Below are positions 36,431-50,108 of a stretch of 64,000 nucleotides of DNA, piece by piece. Source of the DNA: Amaurobius ferox (lineage: Eukaryota; Arthropoda; Arachnida; Araneae; Amaurobiidae). Numbering within the stretch: the first letter of the stretch is position 1; the number at the start of each line of letters is the position of its first letter. The notes under the pieces are model-generated. The model made no database searches, was not told the DNA's origin, and was given only the letters and a program-made list of their open reading frames with translations. The stretch spans positions 76,545,104 through 76,609,103 of the forward strand of contig OX578137.1 in NCBI GenBank assembly GCA_951213105.1, written 5' to 3'. The translations under genes and the position numbers were made by a program.

Positions 36431-37643
36431 TATGATACCTATGATACTGGTACCTATGATACCTATGATACCGCGCCCTATGATACTGGTATGTGAAAAA
36501 CTTTTGGTGAATGAACTCTGAGCTGAAATTTCTTATCCTGAATTATTCACTCGTTATTAGCAGAATGTTATAGCATATTATGCAGCATTACAATTAGATT
36601 TGTCATGTTTTCATTTTGCTAACTTGTGTGAATACAGAATTTGTGCATATTTAATACTTATGTGAAAGTTGTTATTTAACATAATACAATGGGGAATGTT
36701 TTATATATTAAAATAATTTATTTTACTTTACTTTTAAAAAATAAGTCCAGAACAAAAGTTTTAAGGCCTGACTAGACCCAAAAAATTTTAAAAATTAAGC
36801 CCAGCCCAAGCCTGTATTAAATTAGAAAATTTAGACTAGCCCAAATCTACATCAAATTGGAAAATTTGACATAGCCAAGACCGGTCTTAATTTAGGTAAG
36901 AAGTAAAATTGGTATTGAGTTGTATATCTGATCAACTTGACTAGGATGGGGTGTGCCATATTTCAAGTCGGATTGCTGGATTAGCTGAAAAAGTAGACTG
37001 TTTTTGGTCGTGAAATAAACATTCATAATTTTGTTTTGAAGTAATAATCTACAGGTTTCGATGGTGGGACACTCATATCATGCATTACTTGAAGTACATT
37101 AGCTGTGTACTGCGAGATCACATCTTTTCTGTGGGGTGGGGTGCTTAATGTGTGTCGTTATACCACTAGATAGTTTAATTCCAGTTTACAAAAGTTTCTG
37201 TGCATATATTTTTATAAATGTATATTTGAATCATCGTAAAAAATTAACAGTCATTTGTATTTTAATTGTAGTAAAAACTTAACAGGTAAAATAAATAGTA
37301 TTATTTGACCTTTTTTTTTCTTTCATGTTTCCACAAATTTGGATTCTGAAGTTTTAATTTTTTTTTACAAATTCTCATTTGAAGTGATGGATACGTGTTT
37401 TTATATATTTTCTATCAATATTGATAAACAGAAATATTGATAGAAAATCTATTTAGAAATATTTTTCAAGGTGCGTGTGGTATTCAAGTTCAAGTCTGAC
37501 GTTTATTACCATGAATTTTTATCTACAGCTAGATACCATAATTTAAAAATATTCATTCTAATAGTTGAGTACAAGCAGTTTTGATGTGCTTTTTTTTACC
37601 AAGGGTTATAAAGTGATACTAATTCTGATTTAATTTGTTACAG

Positions 37644-37755
37644 GAATTTAAAGTGTGTAGAAAGAGCCCTTTATTTCTTGAAGGAACTGAAAAATCTATT
37701 GCTGATGTCAGCAGACATCTCTGCTCTGATCCCTTAAGATTGTGAAGAAGTTACG
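37644..37755 (+). CDS. Exon-like sequence with splice sites (copy A)
   Basis: A 112-bp segment lies between a good acceptor (TTAATTTGTTACAG, ending 37643) and a donor (GTATGT, 37756). Two frames stay open nearly to the end. One ends '..DVSRHLCSDPLRL' stop at 37744-37746. The other ends '..LLLMSADISALIP' stop at 37731-37733. I do not recognise either product. With the candidate 3' exon at 40100 it looks like the captured 3' end of a host gene, or that gene's own end. The same pair exists in C and, damaged, in B. Confidence 0.35.
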
Positions 37756-39168
37756 GTATGTCTTTATCACATTAATTTCAGTGCTTGGCATTTACTATTC
37801 CTAGTTGATATACTGTAAATTAGAAATTCCTTAATTGGTGATTAAAAAGTGTAAAATGGATGAATTTAAGTAAACGTTTGATGTTGCTATGCTGTTAAAA
37901 GTCAAATACTTGTATATAGGACTTTGTGGGGTAAACTGTTCCATATTTATAATATATGCTAAGTAAATTTTTATAATGACAAACACATCTATCATATAAA
38001 TACTATTTTGCTGTAGTCATTTTAATTCATAATGTGCAATTTGAATTCTTGTGATTTGGTTATCAGTCTCTTAAACACACACATGTGGGTTAGTCATTTC
38101 ATTTTCAAGGACTTTCCGATGATCGTTTGGAAACACCTGACCTGTGCAGTAGGCATGCAAGCAGCTCACTAAGTAAAAACATATATTCAAGAAATTTAAT
38201 TTAGCATTTTTGAAATTAAAGTTTTGAAAATTTTAATTTTCATTACAATAATCAATTAGTCAAATCAATAGTTAATTTTCATTACAATAATCAATTAGTC
38301 AAATCATTAGTTAATTTTCATTACAATAGTCAACTAAACTTTCTTAGAATAAATGCTAATGTTATTCTGATTTTCAGTTTTATATAAGCAAGCTAAACAA
38401 TTTGAAATCAGCTGTAAAGGTTACTGGTTTTAGATTTAAATTGTATCTTGTGAAAATGACCTGTTTCAAATTAAATTGCAACTATTGTGAAAAGGATCAA
38501 ATTGAATTTAAACTGCATTCATCGTAAGACAGATTTAATCTGTTTCATATATTGCACATGTAATACATAACTCATTTGTCTTAAAAAGTTACTGCTAGCT
38601 TGGGACACCACCACTATGCATCAACATATCAAGTACATTTATTGCCCACACACAAGGTGTTTATTTAGGACATATGCAAGCTATGATACCAAGTAGTAGC
38701 ACATGCCATATTTTTAATATGGTTAAGCTGCATTTTAATATTTTCTTTGTTAGCACAGCCTATTCTACTGAATAGGGGGTGCATATATTTAGTTTGCACA
38801 GGTCACATTTTATTTTTAGGTAGTGTAGTATAGCAACTTATATCTAAATAAAACAGTGCTCACATATTATTTGTTTATAAAAGTTATTGCTAAAACAGTG
38901 ACTGTCATAGATAGCAATTTTTAATTTTTCAATTCATTAGTTTTTTAATTGGTAAATATTTAATGATTTTTTAAAACTATTTTGACCAATAAAAGAATTT
39001 AATATTCCAAGATAAAATTACTTTTACATAGTTTAATTTAGGAGTCAGTATCTGTATATTTTTACTAACGACTGCACAGCCCTGAGTGTTCACAATGATC
39101 AGTTTGTAAACATATTGCATAAAAAGAAGACCATTAAATGACCATTATATATATATAAACACAACATG

Positions 39169-39589
39169 TTGTTGAGACCCAGACCGTCCGACTCATCCAG
39201 AGAACATGAGCAACTAATCAGACGGCCGGTACCAGAAAGGTGTATGGTAACTGTTTGGACAGTCGGGAAGGGCCACACAATTTAGACCGGAACCCAGTGT
39301 GTGTGGGGGGGTGTCCACAGAGACCGTACCCTCCTTCCCTTCCACCAACCTCTCGAAAGGACTTTCGGACCCACATGTTTAACGTGATTGTACTCTGCAT
39401 GAACACGGCGGCAGTTGTTGCAGCGTGCAAATCCAGCGCAAACCATCGGGCTACCGTGCTCGAAATGTGCAAACAGCACGCGGTGTTCCCAGGTGGTCAC
39501 CCAACCAAGTACTAACTGCCCCCGATGCTGCTTCACTTCGGTGATCTAACAAGAACCGGTGTTTTCAGCACTGTAGGGCCGTTGGCGCA
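39169..39589 (-). mobile_element. SINE with 5S rRNA head (copy A)
   Basis: On the minus strand: a 5S rRNA-like head (39586-39469), a tRNA-like relic lacking the B box, and the shared SINE body ending 'GGTCTGGGTCTCAACAA'. Flanking duplications AAACACAACATG (39157-39168) and AAACATAACATG (39590-39601) prove retroposition. It sits at the same site in B and C, so it predates the triplication. Confidence 0.88.
39469..39586 (-). ncRNA. 5S rRNA-derived SINE head (copy A)
   Basis: 118 bases, close to the 5S length. They match conserved 5S rRNA blocks: 'GCCAACGGCCCTAC', 'ACACCGGTTCTTGTTAGATC', 'ACCGAAGTGAAGCAGCATCG', 'TTAGTACTTGGTTGGGTGAC', 'CACCTGGGAACACCGCGTGC'. The internal control region is recognisable. 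It is part of a SINE, not a rRNA gene: it is fused in the same strand to the SINE body and enclosed by target duplications. Confidence 0.85.
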
Positions 39590-40099
39590 AAACATAACAT
39601 GAAATATGCCCTGCTAATGGGGATTAAGATTTAGCAACTTGTTGCCACTAAAGTTAAAGCTTCATATCATTCCAATATTTTATAAGCATTTTCATTGTCC
39701 ATGAAACATTATTTTTTGAAAATTTTCATAGAAGCTACGATAGCAACACTATTTTTAATCAGCTTCTCCTGCATAAAAGTCATATTTGGTTGTAGAAAAT
39801 TGCATTTTTGTATAACTAGCCGACAGCCAGTGGTTACTTTTTTTTATCAGGTACGAATAACGATAGAACTGAAAACCTCACTTTTATGATCAAAATCTAC
39901 TGCTTTATGGTATATATCAATCCAAATGCATAAATTTCAAATATAATTTTAAAGTTTAAAAAAAAGTATTCCTAACAGAAAAAAAAATGAAGACATGTGT
40001 GGTTTATGTCAGGCCTTTGCTGATATTCTATTCATTTAATTTTGTAAAATAGTTAAAAATGAGAATTCTTTAAAACTGTATACATTTTATTTTTTACAG

Positions 40100-40285
40100 G
40101 TTTTTCTGAATTGAAGTATGGACTAGATATTTTAAAAAAAGTTTGACTGGATCTAGTTTTGTTTTAAAAAAATATTCATATTTGTTGAACATAATCTGTT
40201 ATAAAATATTGTATTTCTTATATCTAAGAATTTTAGCTGTATACTTTTGAAAAATAAACAAATTAAATTTATATATTTGATTTTA
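40100..40285 (+). other. Candidate 3' terminal exon with AATAAA (copy A)
   Basis: Acceptor TTATTTTTTACAG (ending 40099), then non-coding sequence and AATAAA at 40253-40258. It would pair with the donor at 37756 to give a spliced 3' UTR. The same arrangement occurs at 58165 (AATAAA 58318-58323) in C and, inverted, ending at 47020 in B. Confidence 0.35.
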
Positions 40286-43200
40286 TTGTTAATTAGTATG
40301 TTTTTAATTTATCCATATGTGTGCGATTCAATGTTGAGACAAAAATGTCTCAAAAACCGTTAAGTCTAGGAAGCTGAAATTTGGTAAGTATTTAATTCTT
40401 ATTCCAAAAGGGTTCACGAGTAATCATGATGCAAAGTTTTTTGGAGGGGTATCCTGGCCCCAGTATCTGGTGAAAAATATTGAATAAGACAAGTCCAATA
40501 TTCAGCTACACTGTTCTTATTAAAATGTTCTCTGTAGAAGCGAAGATGAATAGACTCTTTTTTAACTATGTTATAACAACAGCTATTCATATTACCATTG
40601 TTGTAAGCAAACTGTCACCTAACTAAAAGGGCTATGGTAAGATCCAATAAGTTCAACACTTTTCTGTATAGAGGAAAAATATTTCAGCAATGGGCAGTTG
40701 ATCAACAAATTTGGAATTCTTTAGATATGTTTTCAAAACTGGATTCACAGTTAATTATATTGCTTTTTAGTTTGGATTCAAATGTGGATTTCAGTTAATT
40801 TGCTAAAAAAAAATTTCTAAAATATGTGGTTTATACTGAAATATTCTATTAGATTTATTATAAGAAACATCTGTTTTTCATTTCCATTCAATTAATGTTA
40901 ATACATTAATAAAAAATAATTATTTTTCTCCTTTAATGATAATTTATTTCTTCGTTTTCTTTTTTCATTATTCAGTATTTTTCTGGTTTGAGTGGAAGTA
41001 AAAACAATATCTGAAAAAAATTATACAAGCACATACGGTATCTTGCATCATTAATTTTCAATGGTTATAAACTAGTTTTATTATATTAATATAAAAAATA
41101 TAACATTACAGGTTTGAAAGTTGAAAAAGCATTATTAAAATCATGTTAATAAAATCAAAATGTGTTTTTGTGAGCATGTCAATTATTGAACTCAGCTTTG
41201 ACATTTTAAACAAATGTAAAAATTATCACAACTCAAATTCTAACTAAATGAGCACATTTTATTTTTTTAACTAAATGTTAATTCTGGAAGTCCAATTGGA
41301 TTAAATTTTTTTCATTGTTAAATATAATTTGCATATAACTTTGATGGTTTGATGTCGATGGGAAAAACAAAACTGGCGAAGTAGCCACAAAGAGGAACTA
41401 CAGAGAAAACCTAAGATGGCCTGATGAAGCTGTATCATCAATGATGAGAATTTTATTTATATTTATAAATACTATTTATTTAATTAAACTATATAAATAT
41501 ATTGATATTGCAACAAACAGCTTGTTACCAGCTTCTCAACCAGCTGCTATATGTACTCGGCTGGTCTGGGTTTTCAACAAACAGTCTGTTTTGATTGCTC
41601 TCAAACCGACATAATTTTAAAATACACGACAATGTGGATTATTTCTTTTTATCTATTTTGTATTCTCCATGAAGTAGTGTGAAATACCCAGTAAAATCCT
41701 GCTTGAAATTGAGTGAGGTTATCAAAAATTTTTGCCATTGGCTGGTATTATAAAGTTGTTGGCCTAGCATTCTAAACTGATTAAAGAAATAGGGGAAAAA
41801 AAAATTATAAATGCAAGTGGAAAAAAGCTACAATATTATGGGAAAATAGTTTTATTTATAAAGGCAAGCTGATTTTACTCCTAAAATATGGGAAGCTTAC
41901 TGGTGCTTTATTGGCTATTTGTATCACTCAGATTTCCTTCTTTTTACTTTGAAGAATAAGTTAGGTAAAATATATATTATAAGAAAGAAGTTACTGCAAT
42001 TTTTTTAAAATGTCAATTTTTTTCCCCATAAACTTTAGCTTACCAAGTTTAATCTGTTGAAGCAATTTAATATTTCAAAGATCAAATAACAATAAGAAGC
42101 AAAAAGAATTTGTAGTAATGTTCATTGTTTTATTGAAGATATTAGGTAGGAAGAGCATTGGTTTATGTGAGAGAAATAAGCATTTGTCTTGTTGGATTAT
42201 ATTTATACTTCACACAAAATGCTGACATCTGATTTAATAATTTTTTAACACTATTCTCATTAACTGTGAGTCGGTGGCTTATTAATCACATTTGTCTATT
42301 TCAATATTTGCTGACAGTTGCAGAATATAATTGTAAAGTTAGTTAAAGCTAAATTATGTTAATATTTTATTGTTCCACATCAGGAAACAGGATTAGCTTA
42401 AGTTGGATCAGATATGAAATTAATTTATTGCTTAAAAAAGTAGATTAAATTTTTTGTGTTTTGATAATACTTTTCACTGTCTAAGTTGTAAAACTTAAAA
42501 TATCAAGAAAGTCTAGGTATTTTGTAAATAGTATACCTTGGTAGCCAAACAATACTTTAACAAACACTGATGAATATACAAAAGACACAAAATATTATGT
42601 AAAATAAATATGTATAGCAGAATGGGCACGAAATTGTCATTAAGAAGCACCCAAAATTTGCAAAATGGTATATCTACCAACATATGCACTAAAACCTCTT
42701 AAGTAGTGCACAAGGTTCATGAAGCCTTTTGATCAAAAATTATAAAATTTGGAAAGCAAAATAACATTTATATTTAAGGTAAGTATCGTTCAACTTTACT
42801 TTTAAAAAATCTAACATATCTGGTAAAGATCTCATAAACTAGGTGATTTTCCACAGCCAACATACTATTAAAAATCTGAGTTCTTTTATAAGAAAATGAA
42901 TGGGAATTCAAACGATTTTATTTTTACAATTATATATATATATTATATAAACTCAGGCTGTTTATTTAAATTTATATTGGCAGATATTAATTTTGAAGAT
43001 GTAATAGATGCTAATATATCAATTCTCAATTGTTGGTAAATTGGTGCATTTCGAAATAACTAAATAATTAAGATTTTTGCAATATTGGCAGAGACTTTCA
43101 CAAATAAATAATCTCATATATATATATATTAAACGAGAATTGTGGTCAAAAATACACATAAGCTCAATTCAAGAATTTACCAAAATAGGATTTTATTTGA

Positions 43201-43794
43201 AAAATCCCTAAATAGAGAATTTGAAAAAACAGATTTACATATATACTGGGATATGGTCATATCCTGGAAAATATGAGATTGCATTCTTTACCCGGCCCGG
43301 GGGAGGGGCACCACTCGAGCGGCAGGCCCAGGCCTCCAGCAATTTTTTTAAGCTGAAGAAGACATGAAATATTCACAAGGGAAACTGAAATATGAAGCCC
43401 GTCATAATTTAGAACAAGTTCCCGGACCGAAGACCCTTAAGTCACGATCGAAATGATATTTATCCAAATGTGTTTGTACAAAATCTAAAACAAAAGTTTT
43501 TCAAACATTTATATTTACATATAGCTAAATTCAACACAATAATCTCATGTACTCTATTAAAAATTTACTTAAATTTTTTTCAAACTTAAATACGCCCGGC
43601 CCGACTTTTTAAATACTGAGCCCGACCCGACTCACAGGACAATTCGGATCTGCGCTAATGAACCAGAAAAGACCAGAGCAGACTTCAAAATGAATATGTT
43701 ATCATAGAACAATATGAAAATCAATCGAACAGCTGCTGTCAAATAGTAAACAAATCCTAACCAATCAAGTTTAGATACACAAAGATTTCTTCTT

Positions 43795-43916
43795 TCCCAC
43801 ACCATTTGTACCCCCATCGCCTCATACAGCGTGGAAAAAGAGGAGAATCCCTTGCTCTCGAGAACTCCATGCGTTGACGGATTAGTGGAAATCGATGCTC
43901 GATTAGTGGAAATCGA
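43795..43916. other. A/B inversion junction with 16-bp duplication
   Basis: Copy A's sequence at 43768-43794 pairs with copy B's at 43917-43943. The 122-base loop between them is A-only right-end sequence plus a second GATTAGTGGAAATCGA (43901-43916) duplicating 43880-43895. The short junctional duplication is typical of template switching. Confidence 0.75.
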
Positions 43917-46849
43917 AGAAATCTTTGTGTGGCTAAACTTGATTGGTTAGGATTTGTTTACTATTTGACAGCAGCTGTTCGATTGATTTTCATATTGTTC
44001 TATGATAACATATTCATTTTGAAGTCTGCTGTGGTCTGGTTCATTAGCGCAGATCCGAATTGTCCTGTGGGTCGGGTCGAGCTCAGTATTTAAAAAGTCG
44101 GGCGGGGCGTATTTAAGTTTGAAAAAAATTTAAGTAAATTTTAATAGAGTACATGAGATTACTGTGTTGAATTTAGCTATATGTAAATATAAATGTTTGA
44201 AAAACTTTTATTTGAGTTTTTGTACAAACACATTTGGATAAAAATCATTTTGATCGTGACTTAAGGATATTTGGTCCGGGAACGTGTTCTACATTATGAC
44301 GGGCTTCATATTTCAGTTTCCCTTGTGAATATTTCATGTCTTCTCCAGCTTAAAAAAATTACTGGAGGCCTGGGCCTGCCGCTCGAGTGGTGTCCCCTCC
44401 CCCGGGCCGGGTAAAGGATGCAATCTCATATTTTCCAGGATATGGCCATATCCCAGTATATATGTAAATCTGTTTTTTCAATTTCTCTATTTAGGGATTT
44501 TTCAAATAAAATCCTATTTTGGTAAATTCTTGAATTGAGCTTATGTGTATTTTTGACCACAATTCTCATTTAATATATATGAGATTATTTATTTGTGAAA
44601 GTCTCTCTCTACCAATATTGCAAAAATCTTAATTATATTTCTTCTTAATTATTTAGTAATTTCGAAATGCACCAATTTACAAACAATTGAGAATTGATAT
44701 ATTAGCATCTATTGCATCTTCAAACTTAATATCTTCCAGTATAAATTTAAATAAACAGCCTGAGTTTATATATATATATAATTGTAAAAATAAAATCGTT
44801 TGAATTCCCATTCATTTTCTTAGATCTCAGATTTTTAATAGTATGTTGGCTGTGAAAAATCACCTAGTTTATGAGATCTTTACCAGATATGTTAGATTTT
44901 TTAAAAGTAAAGTTGAACGATACTTACCTTAAATCTAAATGTTACTTTGCTTTCCAAATTTTATAATTTTTGATCAAAAGGCTTCATGAACCTTGTGCAC
45001 TACTTAAGAGGTTTTAGTGCATATGTTGGTAGATATACCATTTTGCAAATTTTGGGTGCTTCTTAATGACAATTTCGTGCTCATTCTGCTATACATATTT
45101 ATTTTACATAATATTGTGTGTCTTTTGTATATTCATCAGTGTTTGTTAAAGTATTGTTTGGCTACCAAGGTATGACATTGTATGCTACCAAGGTAATACA
45201 AATAGCCAATAAAGCACCAGTAAGCTTCCCAATATATTTTAGGAGTAAAATCAGCTTGCCTTTATAAATAAAACTAACCTATAATATTGTAACTTTTTTC
45301 CACTTGCATTTATAATTTTTTTTTTCCTATTTCTTTAATCAGTTTAGAATGCTAGGCCAACAACTTTATAATACCAGCCAATGGCAAAAATTTTTGATAA
45401 CCTCACTCAATTTCAAGCAGGATTTTACTGGGTATTTCACACTACTTCATGGAGAATACAAAATAGATAAAAAGGAATAATCCACATTGTCGTGTATTTT
45501 AAAATTATGTCGGTTTGAGAGCAATCAAAACAGACTGTTTGTTGAAAACCCAGACCAGCCGAGTACATATAGCAGCTGGTTGAGAAGCTGGTAACAAGCT
45601 GTTTGTTGCAATATCAATATATTTATATAGTTTAATTAAATAGTATTTATAAATATAAATAAAATTCTCATCATTGATGATACAGCTTCATCAGGCCATC
45701 TTATAGGTTTTCTCTGTAGTTCCTCTTTGTGGCTACTTCGCCAGTTTTGTTTTTCCCATCGACTTCAAACCATCAAAGTAATATGCAAATTATATTGAAC
45801 AATGAAAAAAATTTAATCCAATTGGACTTCCATAATTAACATTTAGTTAAAAAAATAAAATGTGCTCATTTAGTTAGAATTTGAGTTGTGATAATTTTTA
45901 CATTTGTTTAAAATGTCAAAGCTGAGTTCAATAATTGACATGCTCACAAAAACGCATTTTGATTTTATTAACATGATTTTAATAATGCTTTTTCAACTTT
46001 CAAACCTGTAATGTTATATTTTTTATATTAATATAATAAAACTAGCTTATAACCATTGAAAATTAATGATGCAAGATACCGTATGTGCTTGTATAATTTT
46101 TTTCAGATATTGTTTTTACTTCCACTCAAACCAGAAAAATACTGAATAATGAAAAAAGAAAACGAAGAAATAAATTATCATTAAAGGAGAAAAATAATTA
46201 TTTTTTATTAATGTATTAACATTAATTGAATGGAAATGAAAAACAGATGTTTCTTATAATAAATCTAATAGAGTATTTCAGTATAAACCACATATTTTAT
46301 AAAAATTTTTTAGCAAATTAACTGAAATCCACATTTGAATCAATATAACTAAGCAGCAATATAACTAAAAAGCAATATAACTAACTGTGAATCCAGTTTT
46401 GAAAACATATCTAAAGAATTCCAAATTTGTTGATCAACTGCCCATTGCTGAAATATTTTTCCTCTATACAGAAAAGTGTTGAACTTATTGGATCTTACCA
46501 CAGCACTTTTAGTTAGGTGACAGTTTGCTTACAACAATGGTAATATGAATAGCCGTTGTTATAACATAGTTTCAGCTTTGCTTCTACAGAGAACATTTTA
46601 ATAAGAACAGTGTAGCTGAATATTGGACTTGTCTTATTCAATATTTTTCACCAGATACTGGGGCCAGGATACCCCTCCAAAAAACTTTGCATCATGATTA
46701 CTCGTGAACCCTTTTGGAGTAAGAATTAAATACTTACCAAATTTCAGCTTCCTAGACCTAACGGTTTTGAGATATTTTTGTCTCAACATTCAATCCCACA
46801 CATATGGATAAATTCAAAACATACTAATTAACAATAAAATCAAATACAT

Positions 46850-47020
46850 AAATTTAATTTGTTTATTTTTCAAAAGTATACAGCTAAAATTCTTAGATAT
46901 AAGAAATACAATATTTTATAACAGATTATGTTCAACAAATATGAATATTTTTTTAAAACAAAACTAGATCCAGTCAAACTTTCTTTAAAATCTCTAGTCC
47001 ATACTTCAATTCAGAAAAAC
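46850..47020 (-). other. Candidate 3' terminal exon (copy B)
   Basis: Reverse complement of A 40100 onward; the acceptor lies at 47021-47033 and the AATAAA hexamer near 46865. Same structure as in A and C. Confidence 0.3.
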
Positions 47021-47529
47021 CTGTAAAAAATAAAATGTATACAGTTTTAAAGAATTCTCATTTTTAAATATTTTACAAAATTAAATGAATAGAATATCAG
47101 CAAAAGCCTGACATAAACCACACATGTCTTCATTTTTTTTTCTGTTAGGAATACTTTTTTTTAAACTTTAAAATTATATTTGAAATTTATGCATTTGGAT
47201 TGATATATACCATAAAGCAGTAGATTTTGATCACAAAAGTGAGGTTTTCAGTTCTATCATTAGTCGTACCTGATAAAAAAAGTAACCACTGGTTGTCGGC
47301 TAGTTATACAAAAATGCAATTTTCTACAACCAAATATGACTTTTATGCAGGAGAAGCTGATTAAAAATAGTGTTGCTATCTTAGCTTATATGAAAATTTT
47401 CAAAAAATGATGTTTCATGGACAAAGAAAATACTTATAAAATATTGGAATGATATGAAGCCTTAACTTTAGTGGCAACAAGTTGCTAAATCTTAATCCCC
47501 ATTAGCATGGCATATTTCACGTTATGTTT

Positions 47530-47946
47530 TGCGCCAACGGCCCTACAGTGCTGAAAACACCGGTTCTTGTTAGATCACCGAAGTCAAGCAGCATCGGGGG
47601 CAGTTAGTACTTGGTTGGGTGACCACCTGGGAACTCCGCGTGCTGTTTGCACATTTCGAGCACGGTGGCCCGGTGGTTTGCGCTGGATTTTCACGCTGCA
47701 ACAACTGCCGCCGTGTTCATGCGGAGTACAATCACGTTAAACATGTGGGTCCGAAAGTCCTTTCGAGAGGTTGGTGGTAGGGAAGGAGGGTACGGTCTCT
47801 GTGGACGCCCCCTCCCACTGGGTTCCGGTCTAAATTGTGTGGCACTTCCCGACTATCCAAACAGTTACCATACACCTTTCTGGTACCGGCCGTCTAATTA
47901 GTTGCTCATGTTCTCTGGATGAGTCGGACGGTCTGGGTCTCAACAA
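47530..47946 (+). mobile_element. SINE with 5S rRNA head (copy B)
   Basis: 5S head (47533-47650), then a relic with an A-box-like 'GTGGCCCGGTGG' but no B box, then the body to 'GTCTGGGTCTCAACAA'. Duplications CACGTTATGTTT (47518-47529) and CATGTTATGTTT (47947-47958). Same insertion as in A and C. Confidence 0.88.
47533..47650 (+). ncRNA. 5S rRNA-derived SINE head (copy B)
   Basis: The clearest of the three: GCCAACGGCC start, 'GATCACCGAAGTCAAGCAGC', 'CATCGGGGGCAGTTAGTACT', 'TGGTTGGGTGACCACCTGGG', then ACTCCGCGTGC. 118 bases. Typical 5S positions are retained except for scattered substitutions, such as in the 5' stem. Part of a SINE. Confidence 0.87.
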
Positions 47947-49420
47947 CATGTTATGTTTCTATATATATAATGGTCATTAGCAATTCTTCTTTTTATGCAA
48001 TATGTTTACAAACTGATCATTGTGAACACTCAGGGCTGTACAGTCGTTAGTAAAAATATACAGATACTGACTCCTAAATTAAACTATGTAAAAGTAATTT
48101 TATCTTGGAATATTAAATTTTTTATTAGTCAAAATAGTTTTAAAAAATCATTAAATATTTACCAATTAAAAAACTAATGAATTGAAAAATTAAAAATTGC
48201 TATCTATGACAGTCACTGTTTTAGCAATAACTTTTATAAACAAATAATATGTGAGCACTGTTTTATTTAGATATAAGTTGCTATACTACACTACCTAAAA
48301 ATAAAATGTGACCTGTGCAAACTAAATATATGCACCCCTATTCAGTAGAATAGGCTGTGCTAACAAAGAAAATATTAAAATGCAGCTTATCCATATTAAA
48401 AATATGGCATGTGCTACTACTTGGTATCATAGACTGCATATGTCCTAAATAAACACCTTGTGTGTGGGCAATAAATGTACTTGATATGTTGATGCATAGT
48501 GGTGGTGTCCCAAGCTAGCAGTAACTTTTTAAGACAAATGAGTTATGTATTACATGTGCAATATATGAAACAGATTAAATCCGTCTTACGATGAATGCAG
48601 TTTAAATTCAATTTGATCCATTTCACAATAGTTGCAATTTAATTTGAAACAGGTCATTTTCACAAGATACAATTTAAATCTAAAACCAGTAACCTTTACA
48701 GCTGATTTCAAATTGTTTAGCTTGCTTATATAAAACTGAAAATCAGAATAAAATTAGCATTTATTCTAAGAAGTTTTATTTGACTATATTAATTATTGTA
48801 CGATTTAAATCTAAACCAGTAACTTTTACAGCTGATTTCAAATTGTTTAGCTTGCTTATATAAAACTGAAAATCAGAATAAAAATAGCATTTATTCTAAG
48901 AAATTTTAGTTGACTAGATTGATTATTGTAATGAAAATTAAAATTTTCAAAACTTTAATTTCAAAAATGCTAAATTAAATTTCTTGAATATATGTTTTTA
49001 CTTAGTGAGCTGCTTGCATGCCTACTGCACAGGTCAGGTGTTTCCAAACGATCATCGGAAAGTCCTTGAAAATGAAATGACTAACCCACATGTGTGTGTT
49101 TAAGAGACTGATAACCAAATCACGAGAAATCAAATTGCAGATTATGAATTAAAATGACTACAGCAAGATAGCATTTATATGATAGATGTGTTTGTCATTA
49201 TAAAAAAATTTACTTAGCATATATTATAAATATGGAACAGTTTACCCCACAAAGTCCTATATACAAGTATTTGACTTTTAACAGCATAGCAATATCAAAC
49301 GTTTACTTAAATTTATCCATTTTACACTTTTTAATCACCAATTAAGGAATTTCTAATTTACAGTATATCAACTAGGAATAGTAAATGCCAAGCACTGAAA
49401 TTAATGTGACAAAAACATAC

Positions 49421-49541
49421 CGTAACTTCTTCACAATCTTAAGGGATCAGAGCAGAGATGTCTGCTGACATCAGAAATTCTTCAGTTCAATTTTTCAGTT
49501 CCTTCAAGAAATAGAGGGCTCTTTCTACACACTTTAAATTC
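49421..49541 (-). pseudogene. Exon-like sequence, damaged (copy B)
   Basis: The counterpart of the 112-bp exon in A and C is 121 bp here because of a 9-base net insertion in the middle; both frames that are open in A and C now hit a stop at that point. Splice sites are retained. Confidence 0.35.
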
Positions 49542-50108
49542 CTGTAACAAATTAAATCAGAATTAGTATAACTTTAAACTTTTTATAACTTGGTAAAAAA
49601 AAGCACATCAAAACTGCTTGTACTCAACTATTAGAATGAATATTTTTAAATTATGGTATCTAGCTGTAGATAAAAATTCATGGTAATAAACATCAGACTT
49701 GAATATCACACGCACCTTGAAAAATATTTCTAAATAGATTTTCTATCAATATTTCTGTTTATCAATATTGATAGAAAATATATAAAAACACGTATCCATC
49801 ACTTCAAATGAGAATTTGTAAAAAAAAATTAAAACTTCAGAATCCAAATTTGTGGAAACATGAAAGAAAAAAAAAGGTCAAATAATACTATTTATTTTAC
49901 CTGTTAAGTTTTTACTACAATTAAAATACAAATGACTGTTAATTTTTTACGATGATTAAAATATACATTTATAAAAAAATATGCACAGAAACTTTTGTAA
50001 ACTGGAATTAAACTATCTAGTGGTATAACAACACACGTTAAGCACCCCACCCCACAGAAAAGATGTGATCTCACAGTACACAGCTAATGTACTTCAATAA
50101 TGTACAGC

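Larger units (their letters stand above)
34416..43900 (+). mobile_element. Large TIR element, copy A (both ends truncated)
   Basis: From 'ATCCCTTCCGGACTTTATCG' to 'GTGGAAATCGATGCTC' this segment matches copy C from about 52529 to 61942 nearly base for base, with scattered substitutions and small indels. The left 640 bases and the last ~60 bases (right inverted repeat) are missing. It contains an hAT fragment (35003-35806), a tRNA-headed SINE (36149-36430), an exon-like pair (37644, 40100) and a 5S-headed SINE (39169-39589). Between these is AT-rich sequence without recognised genes. Several local changes set A apart from B and C. Confidence 0.88.

Noticed and set aside
39240..39515. Frames of 84-91 codons across the 5S-headed SINEs (also 47647-47901, 57284-57581)
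   Set aside because: They lie wholly in SINE and 5S-derived sequence and are a by-product of its higher GC content.
41415..41450. CTGATGA motif suggesting a hammerhead ribozyme
   Set aside because: No GAAA core partner or stem II/III pairing nearby.
43290..43330. GC-rich patch as a promoter or CpG island (also 44380 and 61340)
   Set aside because: Only about 60 bases, part of the repeated element, with no adjoining gene.
47533..47650. A genuine 5S rRNA gene
   Set aside because: The 5S sequence is fused to the SINE body on the same strand and the whole is flanked by a 12-bp target duplication; no 5S terminator T-run follows directly.
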